From NCBI RefSeq assembly GCF_016786325.1, contig NZ_JADWYU010000109.1, forward strand, positions 1 through 45,083: DNA of 45,083 nucleotides, in the 5' to 3' direction. The notes under the pieces were generated by a model. That model saw only the letters and a program-made list of their open reading frames with translations, did no database searches and was not told where the DNA came from. This DNA comes from Frankia nepalensis. GTDB lineage: Bacteria > Actinomycetota > Actinomycetes > Frankiales > Frankiaceae. Shown here one piece after another: positions 16,693-24,312 of this stretch. Within the stretch, counting starts at the first letter, position 1. Every line of letters starts with the position of its first letter. Made by a program: the position numbers and the translations under genes.

Positions 16693-17489
16693 GCCCGGCC
16701 GCACGCCGGCCGCGCACCCGTGACGATCGCGAGTCCCGTGAACGCGCCGGCGCCGCACAGCCGACGCGGTCCTGGTCGCACCGGTGCCGTTGCCGCGACG
16801 CGCGCGCTTAGCTGTCGAGGCGAGTCCGCGGGCGGTCCGCGGCGGTCAAAGTCGTCCCCGTCGCCGGTCGGCCGTTTGAGGTGACGGTCCGGATCGTAGA
16901 GAGCGAGTAGCGAGGGTGTGATCCCCAGGGAGCGGAAGCCGTATTCCAGCTGCTGGTACCAGGCGCGTTCCCTCTCGAGTTCCTTCGACACCTGGACGGG
17001 AACACCGAACGGCTGGTCCTCCGCCGACGCCATGACCACGAAGGATTTCCCCGCGTCGGCCGGGTCGGACGGTCTGGGGAGCACGCTGAACTCCCAGGTC
17101 GCCGCGCCTGGAACTTCCAGGCCGGAGTGGAGATGCCGCAGGACGAAGGTCGGCTGTCGTAGCAGCACCACGGACTGGGCCCGGATCGCGAACGCTCGCC
17201 GTTGGACGACGCGCCAAGGCGGCTCCGGACGGAAGTGGTGGAGGTCGGAGAACAGCTGTTCGCGCAGCTCGGAATAGTCGGCCGCGGTCTTGGCCAGTCC
17301 TCTGGTGTCCTCGGCCAGCTCACGGCTCGTGTCGCAACTCGCAAAAGTCCCGGCGAGCGAGTCGAACCTGCCACGGATCCACGGTTTGAGGAAGCGGTCC
17401 AAGGCGCCCAGCCGGTAGGCGGACTCGGCGGACTCGGCGACCAGCGTCGCGCCGTGCATCAGGGCCTGATAGCGCTCCGCGAGATCCAT
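16536..17489 (-). CDS. Protein of unknown function; C-terminal end doubtful
   Basis: ATG 17489 has AGGGA about 5 bases upstream. The first about 225 residues look like a genuine mixed alpha/beta protein (MDLAERYQALMHGATLVAES; later FVLRHLHSGLEVPGAATWEF and WYQQLEYGFRSLGITPSLLAL). I do not recognise the family. After LKRPTGDGDDFD the composition changes to Arg/Ala/Pro-rich text typical of an out-of-frame read, and the frame runs 157 bases antisense into the HxlR gene. Another minus frame stops at 16808, just after this point, so a frameshift (real or sequencing) near 16850 may have removed the natural end. I trust the start and first two thirds, not the end. Confidence 0.6.
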   Translation of the reverse strand: MDLAERYQALMHGATLVAESAESAYRLGALDRFLKPWIRGRFDSLAGTFASCDTSRELAEDTRGLAKTAADYSELREQLFSDLHHFRPEPPWRVVQRRAFAIRAQSVVLLRQPTFVLRHLHSGLEVPGAATWEFSVLPRPSDPADAGKSFVVMASAEDQPFGVPVQVSKELERERAWYQQLEYGFRSLGITPSLLALYDPDRHLKRPTGDGDDFDRRGPPADSPRQLSARVAATAPVRPGPRRLCGAGAFTGLAIVTGARPACGRAQRGSGPEYAARAWCTAGRCCSDHWVRAAKTGARLSPSSLISYSTRGGISGW

Positions 17490-17777
17490 GGGTTCCCTTC
17501 CGGATTGGCACCTGACCCAGCATCGCCGGCATGCCGTGGGCGTGAGCGCCTTATCGCGAAGGATTCAGGAACAGGGTGAACGGCGGGGCCGGCTGTCCGC
17601 GTGTCATCGGCCTGAACGGTCAGCTCCCGGCGCGACAGCAGCCGTGCTCTGCTACCGGACGGTTCGGCATACGCCACCTACGGGAGAGGGTCTCATGATC
17701 TTGAGGCGATCCTGGTGGAGGTCGGAGCCGCCAGACTGTCGGAGCAGGTAGACTAACGGATCCATCAGACCTCCAGT
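17490..17777. other. Divergent intergenic region
   Basis: These 288 bases separate the unknown minus-strand ORF from the methyltransferase gene. Promoters for both should lie here, but I find no convincing -35/-10 pair and no strong dyad. Short open frames exist but lack a ribosome site and codon bias. Confidence 0.4.
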
Positions 17778-18641
17778 ATGGAGCACGGGGTGCCGGAGAG
17801 CGACGCGAACATAAGGGCGGTTCTTCGGTACTACGACCGTACGGAGTCACGGCTGGGCTACCTGTATCTGCTGCGTGGGACGAAGCACTTCGGCTGGTAC
17901 GAGGCCGGGGACTCCAGATGGCGGTTCTCGCCGGCGACGCGCCGCATGGAGCACCAGCTCGGACGCCGGCTCGGTCTCGACGCCGGCTCCCGGGTGCTCG
18001 ACGCCGGCTGCGGCATGGGCGAGGTCGCGCGCACGATGGCGGCCGATTTCCACCTGGATGTCACCGGAATAGACATTCTCGATTTCAACCTCGACGAGGC
18101 CCGGCGTCGAAGCGAGAAATCCGGGCTCGCCGGCCGCACCCGGTTCGCCGAATGTGACTACCACGACCTCTCGCGGTTCGAGGACGGCCTGTTCGACGGG
18201 GCCTACACGATGGAGACGTTCGTGCACGCGGCCGAGCCCGAGCGGGTGCTGGCCGAGTTCCACCGGGTCCTGCGTCCCGGCGGGCGGCTCGTGATGTTCG
18301 AGTACTCGCGGACGCCGCAGGAGCGGTTGGAGCCGGCCGCGCGGGCGGCGCTCGACGCCGTGTGCGAACTTGGCGCGATGCCTTCCTGGCACCGCCTCAA
18401 CCACGGCGACCTCGAAAGCCTCCTCGACTCGGCGTCGTTCAAGGTCGAGTCGGTGGAGGACGTGACGGCCCGCATGCTGCCGATGCTGCGCGCGTTCGCG
18501 GTCATCGGCCGGGTTCCCTACACAATCGCGCGACTACTGGGCAAGACAGAGAAGGCCGTCAACGCGATGAGCGGTGTGGAGATGTGGAAGCACCAGGAGG
18601 CCTGGCGCTACAACATCTACACCGCTGTCAAGAAGGCATAG
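17778..18641 (+). CDS. SAM-dependent methyltransferase, sterol/tocopherol C-methyltransferase-like
   Basis: A protein of 287 residues. The SAM site is clear: VLDAGCGMGEVARTM (motif I, about residues 73-87), V-T-G-I-D-I-L (acidic loop), then YTMETFVHAAEPERVLAEF and LRPGGRLVMFEY. Before motif I, YDRTESRLGYLYLLRG and KHFGWYE resemble the aromatic segments of Erg6-type and gamma-tocopherol methyltransferases that act on lipids. The C-terminal half contains the substrate cap typical of these enzymes. The likely substrate is a prenyl or terpenoid lipid or small molecule; the neighbours do not define a pathway. It appears to be a single-gene unit; the ribosome site is weak. Confidence 0.85.
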   Translation: MEHGVPESDANIRAVLRYYDRTESRLGYLYLLRGTKHFGWYEAGDSRWRFSPATRRMEHQLGRRLGLDAGSRVLDAGCGMGEVARTMAADFHLDVTGIDILDFNLDEARRRSEKSGLAGRTRFAECDYHDLSRFEDGLFDGAYTMETFVHAAEPERVLAEFHRVLRPGGRLVMFEYSRTPQERLEPAARAALDAVCELGAMPSWHRLNHGDLESLLDSASFKVESVEDVTARMLPMLRAFAVIGRVPYTIARLLGKTEKAVNAMSGVEMWKHQEAWRYNIYTAVKKA

Positions 18642-18817
18642 ACCTTCCGGGTCGGCATCGGCCGGGGCTCGCTGGTGAAGGAGCCCGAACGGCCCAGGCG
18701 GATCCAGCTGGGCCGCTCCCGTGCCCGCGGCCCCGGGTAGCCAGGAGATCAGTCCTCCTCGAAGCCCGATCGCGGGTCAGCTCGTCGGTCTCCGGGGCGA
18801 CCCTTCAGCGGAACCTG

Positions 18818-18860
18818 TCGCTAGAGATCTTTAACCCAAAGACTTAAAGATCTCTAGCGA
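18818..18860. repeat. 17-bp perfect AT-rich inverted repeat
   Basis: TCGCTAGAGATCTTTAA (18818-18834) and TTAAAGATCTCTAGCGA (18844-18860) are perfect reverse complements around a 9-base loop, CCCAAAGAC. It sits between convergent genes, so a bidirectional terminator is plausible. The AT-rich stem is unlike every other hairpin in the window, so a binding site or the trace of a mobile repeat should also be considered. Confidence 0.9.
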
Positions 18861-18921
18861 GCCTGGCCGGACCCGCCGCCGGGGTTCGATGCCGGCCGAC
18901 GGCGGGCCCGCGCAGCCACGA

Positions 18922-19083
18922 TCAGTGAGCCCAGTTAGCCGTTCCCAGCGACTCCTCGCCGACTCCCCACCGACCACCCGCCGTCCGACCCGCGCCCCGC
19001 GCCCGGCCCCGCACCAGCTGGCGGCTGTAGTACCGCGACAACGAGTTGACCGCATACGGCTGGCCGCAGTGCACGTAGGCCAC
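18922..19083 (-). CDS. Possible short ORF or gene remnant
   Basis: A 53-residue frame starting at GTG (VAYVHCGQPYAVNSLSRYY, then SRQLVRGR) with very high G/C third positions in its first half. There is no clear ribosome site, and the C-terminal half turns Gly/Arg-rich. It may be a real small gene, a remnant, or chance. I recognise no family. Confidence 0.2.
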   Translation of the reverse strand: MAYVHCGQPYAVNSLSRYYSRQLVRGRARGAGRTAGGRWGVGEESLGTANWAH

Positions 19084-19108
19084 CACCGCCCACGCCGCTG
19101 TCCCTCTG

Positions 19109-20473
19109 TCAGGTGGCTTGGCGCGGAAGGCTCGCGAGGTCGGCGAGGGTGAGGCGCGCTGCGGGGTCGGCGGTGCCGTTGGCGAAGGTGATGCCTTCCG
19201 ATTCGAGGACCTGCTGGGGAGTTTCGGCGCGGGCCGGGTCCGACCACTTGAAGCCCGGGGCGACCTTGCCGTCGGCGTTCAGTACTCGCCAGGCGTACTG
19301 GCAGGACGGGCACCTGGCGATGTGCTGGCCGAGCGGCTGAGCCTTGGTGCCGACCACCTGGGCGAGATCGCCGTAGGTGGTCCACCGGCCGGCGGGCAGC
19401 GCGTCGAGATAGGCGTGCAGGTCGGACCAGTCGCGTCCGCTCTGTCCTGGGACGTCCTCGGCAAGCTCCGCCAGGCTGTGTCCAGCCTCGTCCTCCCACC
19501 ACGTCGTTCCGCGCACCGCGCCGGGCGCCGATCCCGTGGCCTGGGTGAGGATGTGCAGGACGAGCCTGGTCGGCAGCCAGAAGCCGCCGTCACCCTCCCA
19601 GCGCAGCGGGCCCTTCGGGTCGTTGTGCCAGGTCGCCCGGCCGCGCGCCGGTTCCTGCTGCACCCACTGTTCGAGCTGGGCCCGCTGCGCGGCCGTCGCG
19701 GCCGAGAACGCGAGCCGGAGCGCGGTGCCGTCGGTGAGCGTCCCCGCGTCAACGAGCCTCCGCACCGCCGAGGCTGCCCGGGAACGCTGGACCTCCTTCT
19801 GAGTGACACGCTCGGCATCCGCCCGCGCCGCCGGGCTCAGGGTGAACTCCTCGGCACCAGGCGTAGGCCACAGCCGGTTGAAGCCCGCGAGGATTCCGTC
19901 AGCCGAGCGCCAGGCGGCCACCTCGACCAGTTCGACAATCAGGTCGAACTGCGCGAGCCAGACAGCGGTGTTGGTGACCTGCCGCGGGAACGCGCCGGCG
20001 ATCAGCATGATCCGCGGTTTGCGAAGCAGCTCCGGATCGAACTCGCCCCCGCCGATGTGCTCGAGCAGCAGCGCCCGAGCGGTATCGCGGTCCGTCGGGG
20101 TCCCACGCCTGGTCAGCCAGGCCGCGTGCGCGTCGGCGAGCGTGTCCAGCGTGAAGCCCGAGACCATCGCCGCATAGGTGATCGCCTGCAGATGGGTGTC
20201 CCCAGGCGCCGCGTCACGCTTGAGCTCCACGACCACGAGCCGGCCGGCGGCACTGAGCCCGAGAATGTCGAGCCGGTCCCGGGCGCGCACACCGTCGCCG
20301 CCGGTCCACTGGTCGTATTCGCTGGTCACGACCAGGACGTCGTCGCCGAGGATCGCGGGATTGGCGAGCACCCATTCCTGCAGGTGGGCCCGCTCACTCA
20401 GCCCTGCCTCGGCCAGCGAGACGCCGGACAGGGCTGTCGCCCTGCCGCCGTCGACCTTGAACAGCAACGTCAT
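19109..20473 (-). CDS. PD-(D/E)XK nuclease fused to an alkyltransferase-like (ATL/MGMT-type) domain
   Basis: A protein of 454 residues. ATG 20473 is chosen because MTLLFKVDGG is a natural family start; GTG 20512 would add 13 residues. Residues 1-130 resemble NucS/DUF91-like nucleases: LSERAHLQEWVLANPAILGD, then a PD-(D/E)XK core with Asp69 (RLDILGL) and Glu83-x-Lys85 (VVVELKRD), then QAITYAA. A long middle region follows. The last about 90 residues match the DNA-binding domain of O6-methylguanine methyltransferase: LPAGRWTTYGDLAQVVG, QHIARCPS, WRVLNADGKV and VLESEGITF. The alkyl-acceptor Cys of P-C-H-R-V is replaced (Y-A-W-R-V), as in ATL proteins that flag alkylated guanine for repair without repairing it. 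I infer a damage- or modification-directed nuclease. Confidence 0.82.
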   Translation of the reverse strand: MTLLFKVDGGRATALSGVSLAEAGLSERAHLQEWVLANPAILGDDVLVVTSEYDQWTGGDGVRARDRLDILGLSAAGRLVVVELKRDAAPGDTHLQAITYAAMVSGFTLDTLADAHAAWLTRRGTPTDRDTARALLLEHIGGGEFDPELLRKPRIMLIAGAFPRQVTNTAVWLAQFDLIVELVEVAAWRSADGILAGFNRLWPTPGAEEFTLSPAARADAERVTQKEVQRSRAASAVRRLVDAGTLTDGTALRLAFSAATAAQRAQLEQWVQQEPARGRATWHNDPKGPLRWEGDGGFWLPTRLVLHILTQATGSAPGAVRGTTWWEDEAGHSLAELAEDVPGQSGRDWSDLHAYLDALPAGRWTTYGDLAQVVGTKAQPLGQHIARCPSCQYAWRVLNADGKVAPGFKWSDPARAETPQQVLESEGITFANGTADPAARLTLADLASLPRQAT

Positions 20474-20582
20474 CGCCGTCTTCACCCCGCCGTCCGGCGC
20501 CCCGACCACCACGCGCCGCCCGCGGCCATTCCACCACGACTGCGACGAAGCGCTGTCTACCAGTTATCCGAGGCCTCGAGAC

Positions 20583-21137
20583 TCAGGAGCCGGTGAGTCC
20601 GAACTCTGCGCGTAGGGCGTCGACCGCGAGTCGGCGGTGGGAGACGAGGTTCTTCTGCTCGGTGGGCATCTCGGCGAAGGTCAGGTCCCCGCCCGCTGGG
20701 ACGAAGATTTCGTCGTAGCTGAAGCCGTTGGTGCCGCGCCGTTCGGTGGCCAGCGTGCCTTGGACGGTTCCGGTGAAGATCCGGATGCCGTTGGCGTCGG
20801 CATAGCCGAGGGCGGTCGTGACGGTCGCGGCCCGGTCGGTCAGGCCGGCGGCCATGTCGAGGATGCCCTGGGTGCCGACGGAGCCGAGGAACCAGGCGAC
20901 GAGCGCGCCGGGAAGGCCGTTCCACGCGTTCACCGCCAAGCCTGTGTCGTCGACGAGCACGGGGACCCCGAGCTTGGCGTAGGCATCGGCGACTTTCCGC
21001 TCGACTACTGCCACCACGTCGAGGGACTGGATCTCGATCAGATCTTCCTTGACGGCTCGTACGTCGATGCCCAGCAGGGTGGCATACTCGGCCGCCTTGC
21101 CTTCGTTCCCTGTGATCAGTGAGGCGCGCTCGATCAT
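20583..21137 (-). CDS. Ham1/RdgB-type non-canonical purine NTP pyrophosphatase
   Basis: A protein of 184 residues. ATG 21137 has AAAGGAA about 8 bases upstream; an earlier GTG/ATG at 21185 lacks a better site. The ITPase motifs are in order: SLITGNEGKAAEYATLLG (S-G-N-x-x-K-x-x-E type), VPVLVDDTGLAVNAWNGLPG, and NGFSYDEIFVPAGGDLTFAE followed by EKN-like EQKN-LVSHRRLA. The family hydrolyses dITP, XTP and related nucleotides to monophosphates, cleaning the pool. The sequence is divergent from housekeeping actinobacterial rdgB (for example F-S-Y-D-E for F-G-Y-D-P), so this may be a second, specialised copy. It lies between the nuclease-ATL gene and an FxLD-type methyltransferase, all on the minus strand. 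Confidence 0.88.
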   Translation of the reverse strand: MIERASLITGNEGKAAEYATLLGIDVRAVKEDLIEIQSLDVVAVVERKVADAYAKLGVPVLVDDTGLAVNAWNGLPGALVAWFLGSVGTQGILDMAAGLTDRAATVTTALGYADANGIRIFTGTVQGTLATERRGTNGFSYDEIFVPAGGDLTFAEMPTEQKNLVSHRRLAVDALRAEFGLTGS

Positions 21138-21160
21138 CTGGGCATTCCTTTGGGGAGGTG

Positions 21161-21358
21161 ATGTCATCTCTTGCTGTGAAGCCAATACTGGGAGACGTTG
21201 GTGAGGCGAACAACGTCGGCGTGCTCAAGCGGAACGACGCTACTCCAGAGGGACACCAGTTCTCCGCCCCGTACCGGAGCGGAGAACTTCCACCAGAGTA
21301 CGTAGACGTCGAGGCGCCCGGACCAGAAGGTGATGGCCCGAGAAGGGGCTCGCGATGA
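21161..21358 (+). CDS. Candidate small peptide gene beside the FxLD-type methyltransferase
   Basis: A 65-residue frame opening MSSLAVKPILGDVGEANNVG, with GGGGAGGTG immediately before the ATG. It contains KRNDATPEG, SAPYRSGELPPEYVDVE and a D-G near the end; there is no Cys and no Trp. Third-position G/C is clearly lower than in neighbouring genes, so it is either not coding or recently acquired. It lies opposite to the flanking minus-strand genes, 23 bases from the pyrophosphatase start. I raise it as a possible RiPP precursor because of the adjacent methyltransferase; this is inference and the frame itself is uncertain. Confidence 0.3.
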   Translation: MSSLAVKPILGDVGEANNVGVLKRNDATPEGHQFSAPYRSGELPPEYVDVEAPGPEGDGPRRGSR

Positions 21359-21388
21359 CCTCGCGCATCCGCCTTCCCCTTCCTCTGG

Positions 21389-22612
21389 CTACGGCCAGGA
21401 CAGCACGATGCGGCTGTGGCGTCTGTCGATGACCCGGCCGGTGGGTAGTTCGCTGTCCGGGGTGGTTCTGGGGTGCACGGTGACGCGGGGGCCGGGGCCG
21501 TCGCGGTGGGCGTGGTTCCAGTGGCGGACCTGCGCGGCGAACGCCTCGGCAAGCGTGGCGGCGTCCGGGCCGAAGCCGTGGACCTTGAAGCGGAACATGT
21601 CGTCGTCGACCTTGTGCCCGCCGAGGTAGGCCAGACTGGCGCCGTCGACCGCGGCGTGGCCCATGCCGACGGTCGGCGGAATCCGGCCGGCCGCCTTCTC
21701 CTTGTCGACGGTGAGGTGGCAGTAGCCGTCGAACGCGGTCGCCAGCCACAGTTGCAGCGTCTCGAACGACACCATGTTCGGGAAGATCACCCCGGTGTCG
21801 ACGTCGGCCCGGGGCATGTCGAGGACACCCGCGAGCTGATCAGCGCTCTCGGGAAGGTCGTCGTCGAAGACCAGCGCGATCCGCTCCCCGTCGAGCGGCA
21901 GCCTCGGCTTGTCGTGCGCGCCGGCTCCGCGCATCGGGACGAACCCGGAGAACAGCACCGATGTGCTTTCCAGCCAGCCGCCACGGGACTCGAAGGTGAC
22001 GGTCCGGTTCAGCCCTCGCAGGCGCAGCGGCACGACGAGGCGCCCGCCCTCGACCAGCTGGCCTGTCCACGCCGGTGGGATGTCCCAGGCCTGGGCGGTG
22101 ACCAGGATGACGTCATAGGCAGCCGACGCGGGCACGCCGTCCTCGGCGTCGGCGAGCACGACCCGTACCTGGTCGTAGCCCGCCGCGGCCAAGCGACGGC
22201 GGGCCCGGTCGATCACCTCCGAGTCGATGTCGACGGTCGTCACGTCGCCGGTCGGCCCGACGAGTTCGGCCATCAGCGCCGCGTTGTATCCGCCAGAGCC
22301 GACCTCCAGGCAGCGCATACCCGGGCCAACACGCGCCGACTCAAGCATCCTGGCCTGCAACCAGGGCGCGGACACCGAACTGAGCACCACACCGTGCTCG
22401 TCCCGCTTGGTCCGCACGACGTCATCGGCGTACGCGGCTTCCAGCGACACCTCCGGTGTGAACAGATGCCGCGGCACCGCGCGGAAGGCCGCCTCGACCT
22501 TCGGTGTTGTGATCATCTTGCCCGCGAGCAGCTTGTCAACCAGCCCGCCGCGGGCCTCCGCCGCGCGTTGGGCGTCACCCAGGACACTGGCGATCTCCGT
22601 CATTCCAGCCAC
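21389..22612 (-). CDS. FxLD-system protein-L-isoaspartate-type methyltransferase
   Basis: A protein of 407 residues. GTG 22612 has GGAGG 6 bases upstream; ATG 22603 is an alternative. The N-terminal half is a PCMT/PIMT fold: VEAAFRAVPRHLFTPEV, the SAM motif MRCLEVGSGGYNAALMAE, TTVDIDSEVIDRARRRL, and AWDIPPAWTGQLVEGGRLVV. The C-terminal about 180 residues (FVPMRGAGAHDKPRLPL, MVSFETLQLWLATAF, ending GRVIDRRHSRIVLSWP) match the extended family annotated as methyltransferase of the FxLD system, found with lanthipeptides and related RiPPs. Such enzymes methylate Asp in a peptide, yielding aspartimide or isoAsp. No lanthionine synthetase, ATP-grasp enzyme or obvious FxLD precursor is adjacent, so it is solo here or works with an unlinked or novel peptide. 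Confidence 0.88.
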   Translation of the reverse strand: MAGMTEIASVLGDAQRAAEARGGLVDKLLAGKMITTPKVEAAFRAVPRHLFTPEVSLEAAYADDVVRTKRDEHGVVLSSVSAPWLQARMLESARVGPGMRCLEVGSGGYNAALMAELVGPTGDVTTVDIDSEVIDRARRRLAAAGYDQVRVVLADAEDGVPASAAYDVILVTAQAWDIPPAWTGQLVEGGRLVVPLRLRGLNRTVTFESRGGWLESTSVLFSGFVPMRGAGAHDKPRLPLDGERIALVFDDDLPESADQLAGVLDMPRADVDTGVIFPNMVSFETLQLWLATAFDGYCHLTVDKEKAAGRIPPTVGMGHAAVDGASLAYLGGHKVDDDMFRFKVHGFGPDAATLAEAFAAQVRHWNHAHRDGPGPRVTVHPRTTPDSELPTGRVIDRRHSRIVLSWP

Positions 22613-22847
22613 GCACGACCTCCCTTCCAAGGCCATGGTTCCGCTGGGCATTGTGGGAAGGAAGCACTTGGTTGTCCGCGGACACCAGCGGACACGCGTT
22701 GCCGCGGCTACACCGGGTCAGCGCCGCGGCCGCGGGCGGGCACGGTCACCGGCGACCAGGCTCCCTGGCGTATACCGACGTTGCCGAGACACAAGCACAG
22801 GCGCCATGATCGGCCCACTGTTTCATCAGAGGAGTCAGGAATGCGTT

Positions 22848-23189
22848 ATGTCGATCTCAAACCAGCGGATGACAGAGTATGCGTTTCTGCGATCGCTGTA
22901 CGAAGACGACTATTTCCCAGGCCACGTCCTCGACATGGGAAAAGCGATCCTGCTGCGCCTGTGCGAGCGGATTGAGGCAGAGCAGCCGTCGGACCTGGCG
23001 GACCTCTACCTGCTCACCCAGGCGGCGACGGAGGAGTTCAACCTCCTGGAGGAGGAGTTCGACGCCGCCGGAAGCGAGATCGAGACCGTGGCGCGGGAGG
23101 CGATCGGTGAGGACTTCTGGTTCGTCGCGCAGGCCTACGGCTTCACGGACGCGGACCACGAGGAGCTGATCGGCAACCGGAACTGGTAG
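22848..23189 (+). CDS. DUF5713 family protein
   Basis: A protein of 113 residues. ATG 22848 (MSISNQRMTEYAFLRSLYED) follows CAGGA by 7 bases; an overlapping ATG at 22841 is in another frame. The sequence matches the small acidic DUF5713 family along its length: DDYFPGHVLDMGKAILLRLC, then LYLLTQAATEEFNLLEEEF, SEIETVAREAIGEDF and AYGFTDADHEELIGNRNW. The family is all-helical, cytoplasmic and of unknown function. It is divergent from the methyltransferase across 235 bases; no functional link is evident. Confidence 0.85.
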   Translation: MSISNQRMTEYAFLRSLYEDDYFPGHVLDMGKAILLRLCERIEAEQPSDLADLYLLTQAATEEFNLLEEEFDAAGSEIETVAREAIGEDFWFVAQAYGFTDADHEELIGNRNW

Positions 23190-23298
23190 CGGCAGACGGA
23201 AAGCGGTCGTCGGCCGGCTGGGCGACCCGGCGCTCTGTCAAGAGACGCCGTTGCCCTGTGGAGGGAGACGGGGCTGACCTCAGCCCCGATCGCGCTGG

Positions 23299-24285
23299 TC
23301 ATGTCAGGTGAGCCAGGACGGTGGACATGGCTGGGTAGCTGTCGCGGACGCCGGCGCCGTTGCCGAGGCGGTGCCGCTCGAGCCTGACCGCCCCCAGGTG
23401 CCGGGCCTCGTAGATCTGCTGGCGCAGCTGGGCGGCGGACGAGGCGTCGCGGGGGCCGTAGCTGTCCCAGAACGCGGTCCGCTCGTCCTGCTTCGCCAGC
23501 GCCATCCGGATGGTCCAGTCGGCGGCGCTGTCGCCGAACCAGGTCCGGTCCAGGTCGAACACCCCGGTGATCGTGGGCTCCGGGGCGGTCGCGTGGAGCA
23601 GCACGTTCACCGTCCACAGGTCACCGGCCAGCAGCCGGGGCTCGGTCACCTCGTCCAGAACAGCCCGCCTCTCGGCGGCCACGGCGATCACCTCGCGCAG
23701 GTCAGCCGCGTCCAGGCCGGCGCCGTCGAGATCCGCCGCGATGGCCTCCAGCGAAGCGATCACCGCCTCGCCCCACGAGCCGTAGCCGGGACCGACGACC
23801 GGGCCGAAACGCGGGCCGCGCACCCCGTGGACCCGCCGCGTGATGGCGCCCAGGTCGCGGAAGAAGACCGGCCACAGCGCACGCGGGTAGTCCCCGAGGC
23901 GGTTCGGCGCCGGCACGCCGTCCAGGAGGGTCTGGACCATCCAGTCCCGGCCGACCAGCTCCTGCGACCAGTCCGCGGCGATCACCTGCGGCAGCAGCGG
24001 CGCGATCACCGCCAGATAGGGCAAGGAGGCGTACTCGTTGCGCATCAGCTGCCACTCCGAGGCGAACTGCCGGCCCCGCTCGGGAGCCACCCGCAGGATC
24101 ACCGGCCGGTCCCGCCCCGCCACCGCCACCCGGTACGTCGTGTTGTACAGACCCGCCCCGAGCTCCTCCGCCGCGGCAACCCGGACCCCGGAACCGAAGA
24201 CCCGGCCACAGATCGCCCGGATGTCGTCCGCCGTCAGCGGCTGCTGAAAGGCCCCAGCCGAGCGCTTGACCTGCCGCAACCGCAT
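23299..24285 (-). CDS. Aminoglycoside-phosphotransferase-fold kinase
   Basis: A protein of 328 residues; ATG 24285 follows GAGGAGG by about 4 bases. It has the APH/choline-kinase fold: a Gly-rich N-lobe (GAGLYNTTYRVAVAG), a lysine-free-looking ATP strand VILRVAP, hinge MVQTLLDG, the catalytic loop LLAGDLWTVNVLL and the metal-binding VFDLDRTWFGD. The usual H-G-D is A-G-D here; the catalytic Asp and Asn are kept, so activity is possible. It would phosphorylate a small hydroxylated metabolite such as an amino sugar or choline-like compound. No resistance context is present, so calling it an antibiotic-resistance gene would be unjustified. Confidence 0.82.
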   Translation of the reverse strand: MRLRQVKRSAGAFQQPLTADDIRAICGRVFGSGVRVAAAEELGAGLYNTTYRVAVAGRDRPVILRVAPERGRQFASEWQLMRNEYASLPYLAVIAPLLPQVIAADWSQELVGRDWMVQTLLDGVPAPNRLGDYPRALWPVFFRDLGAITRRVHGVRGPRFGPVVGPGYGSWGEAVIASLEAIAADLDGAGLDAADLREVIAVAAERRAVLDEVTEPRLLAGDLWTVNVLLHATAPEPTITGVFDLDRTWFGDSAADWTIRMALAKQDERTAFWDSYGPRDASSAAQLRQQIYEARHLGAVRLERHRLGNGAGVRDSYPAMSTVLAHLT

Positions 24286-24312
24286 ACCGCCTCCTCGCCC
24301 GACGAGAACCAC

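Larger units (their letters stand above)
18642..19108. other. Gap with inverted repeat and possible small ORF
   Basis: These 467 bases lie between convergent genes. They hold the 18818-18860 inverted repeat and a possible 53-residue minus-strand ORF. The remainder shows nothing I can support. Confidence 0.5.

Noticed and set aside
22613-22847. Cys-containing short frame upstream of the FxLD-type methyltransferase as a lanthipeptide precursor
   Set aside because: It is only about 26 codons, without an F-x-L-D leader or a convincing ribosome site.
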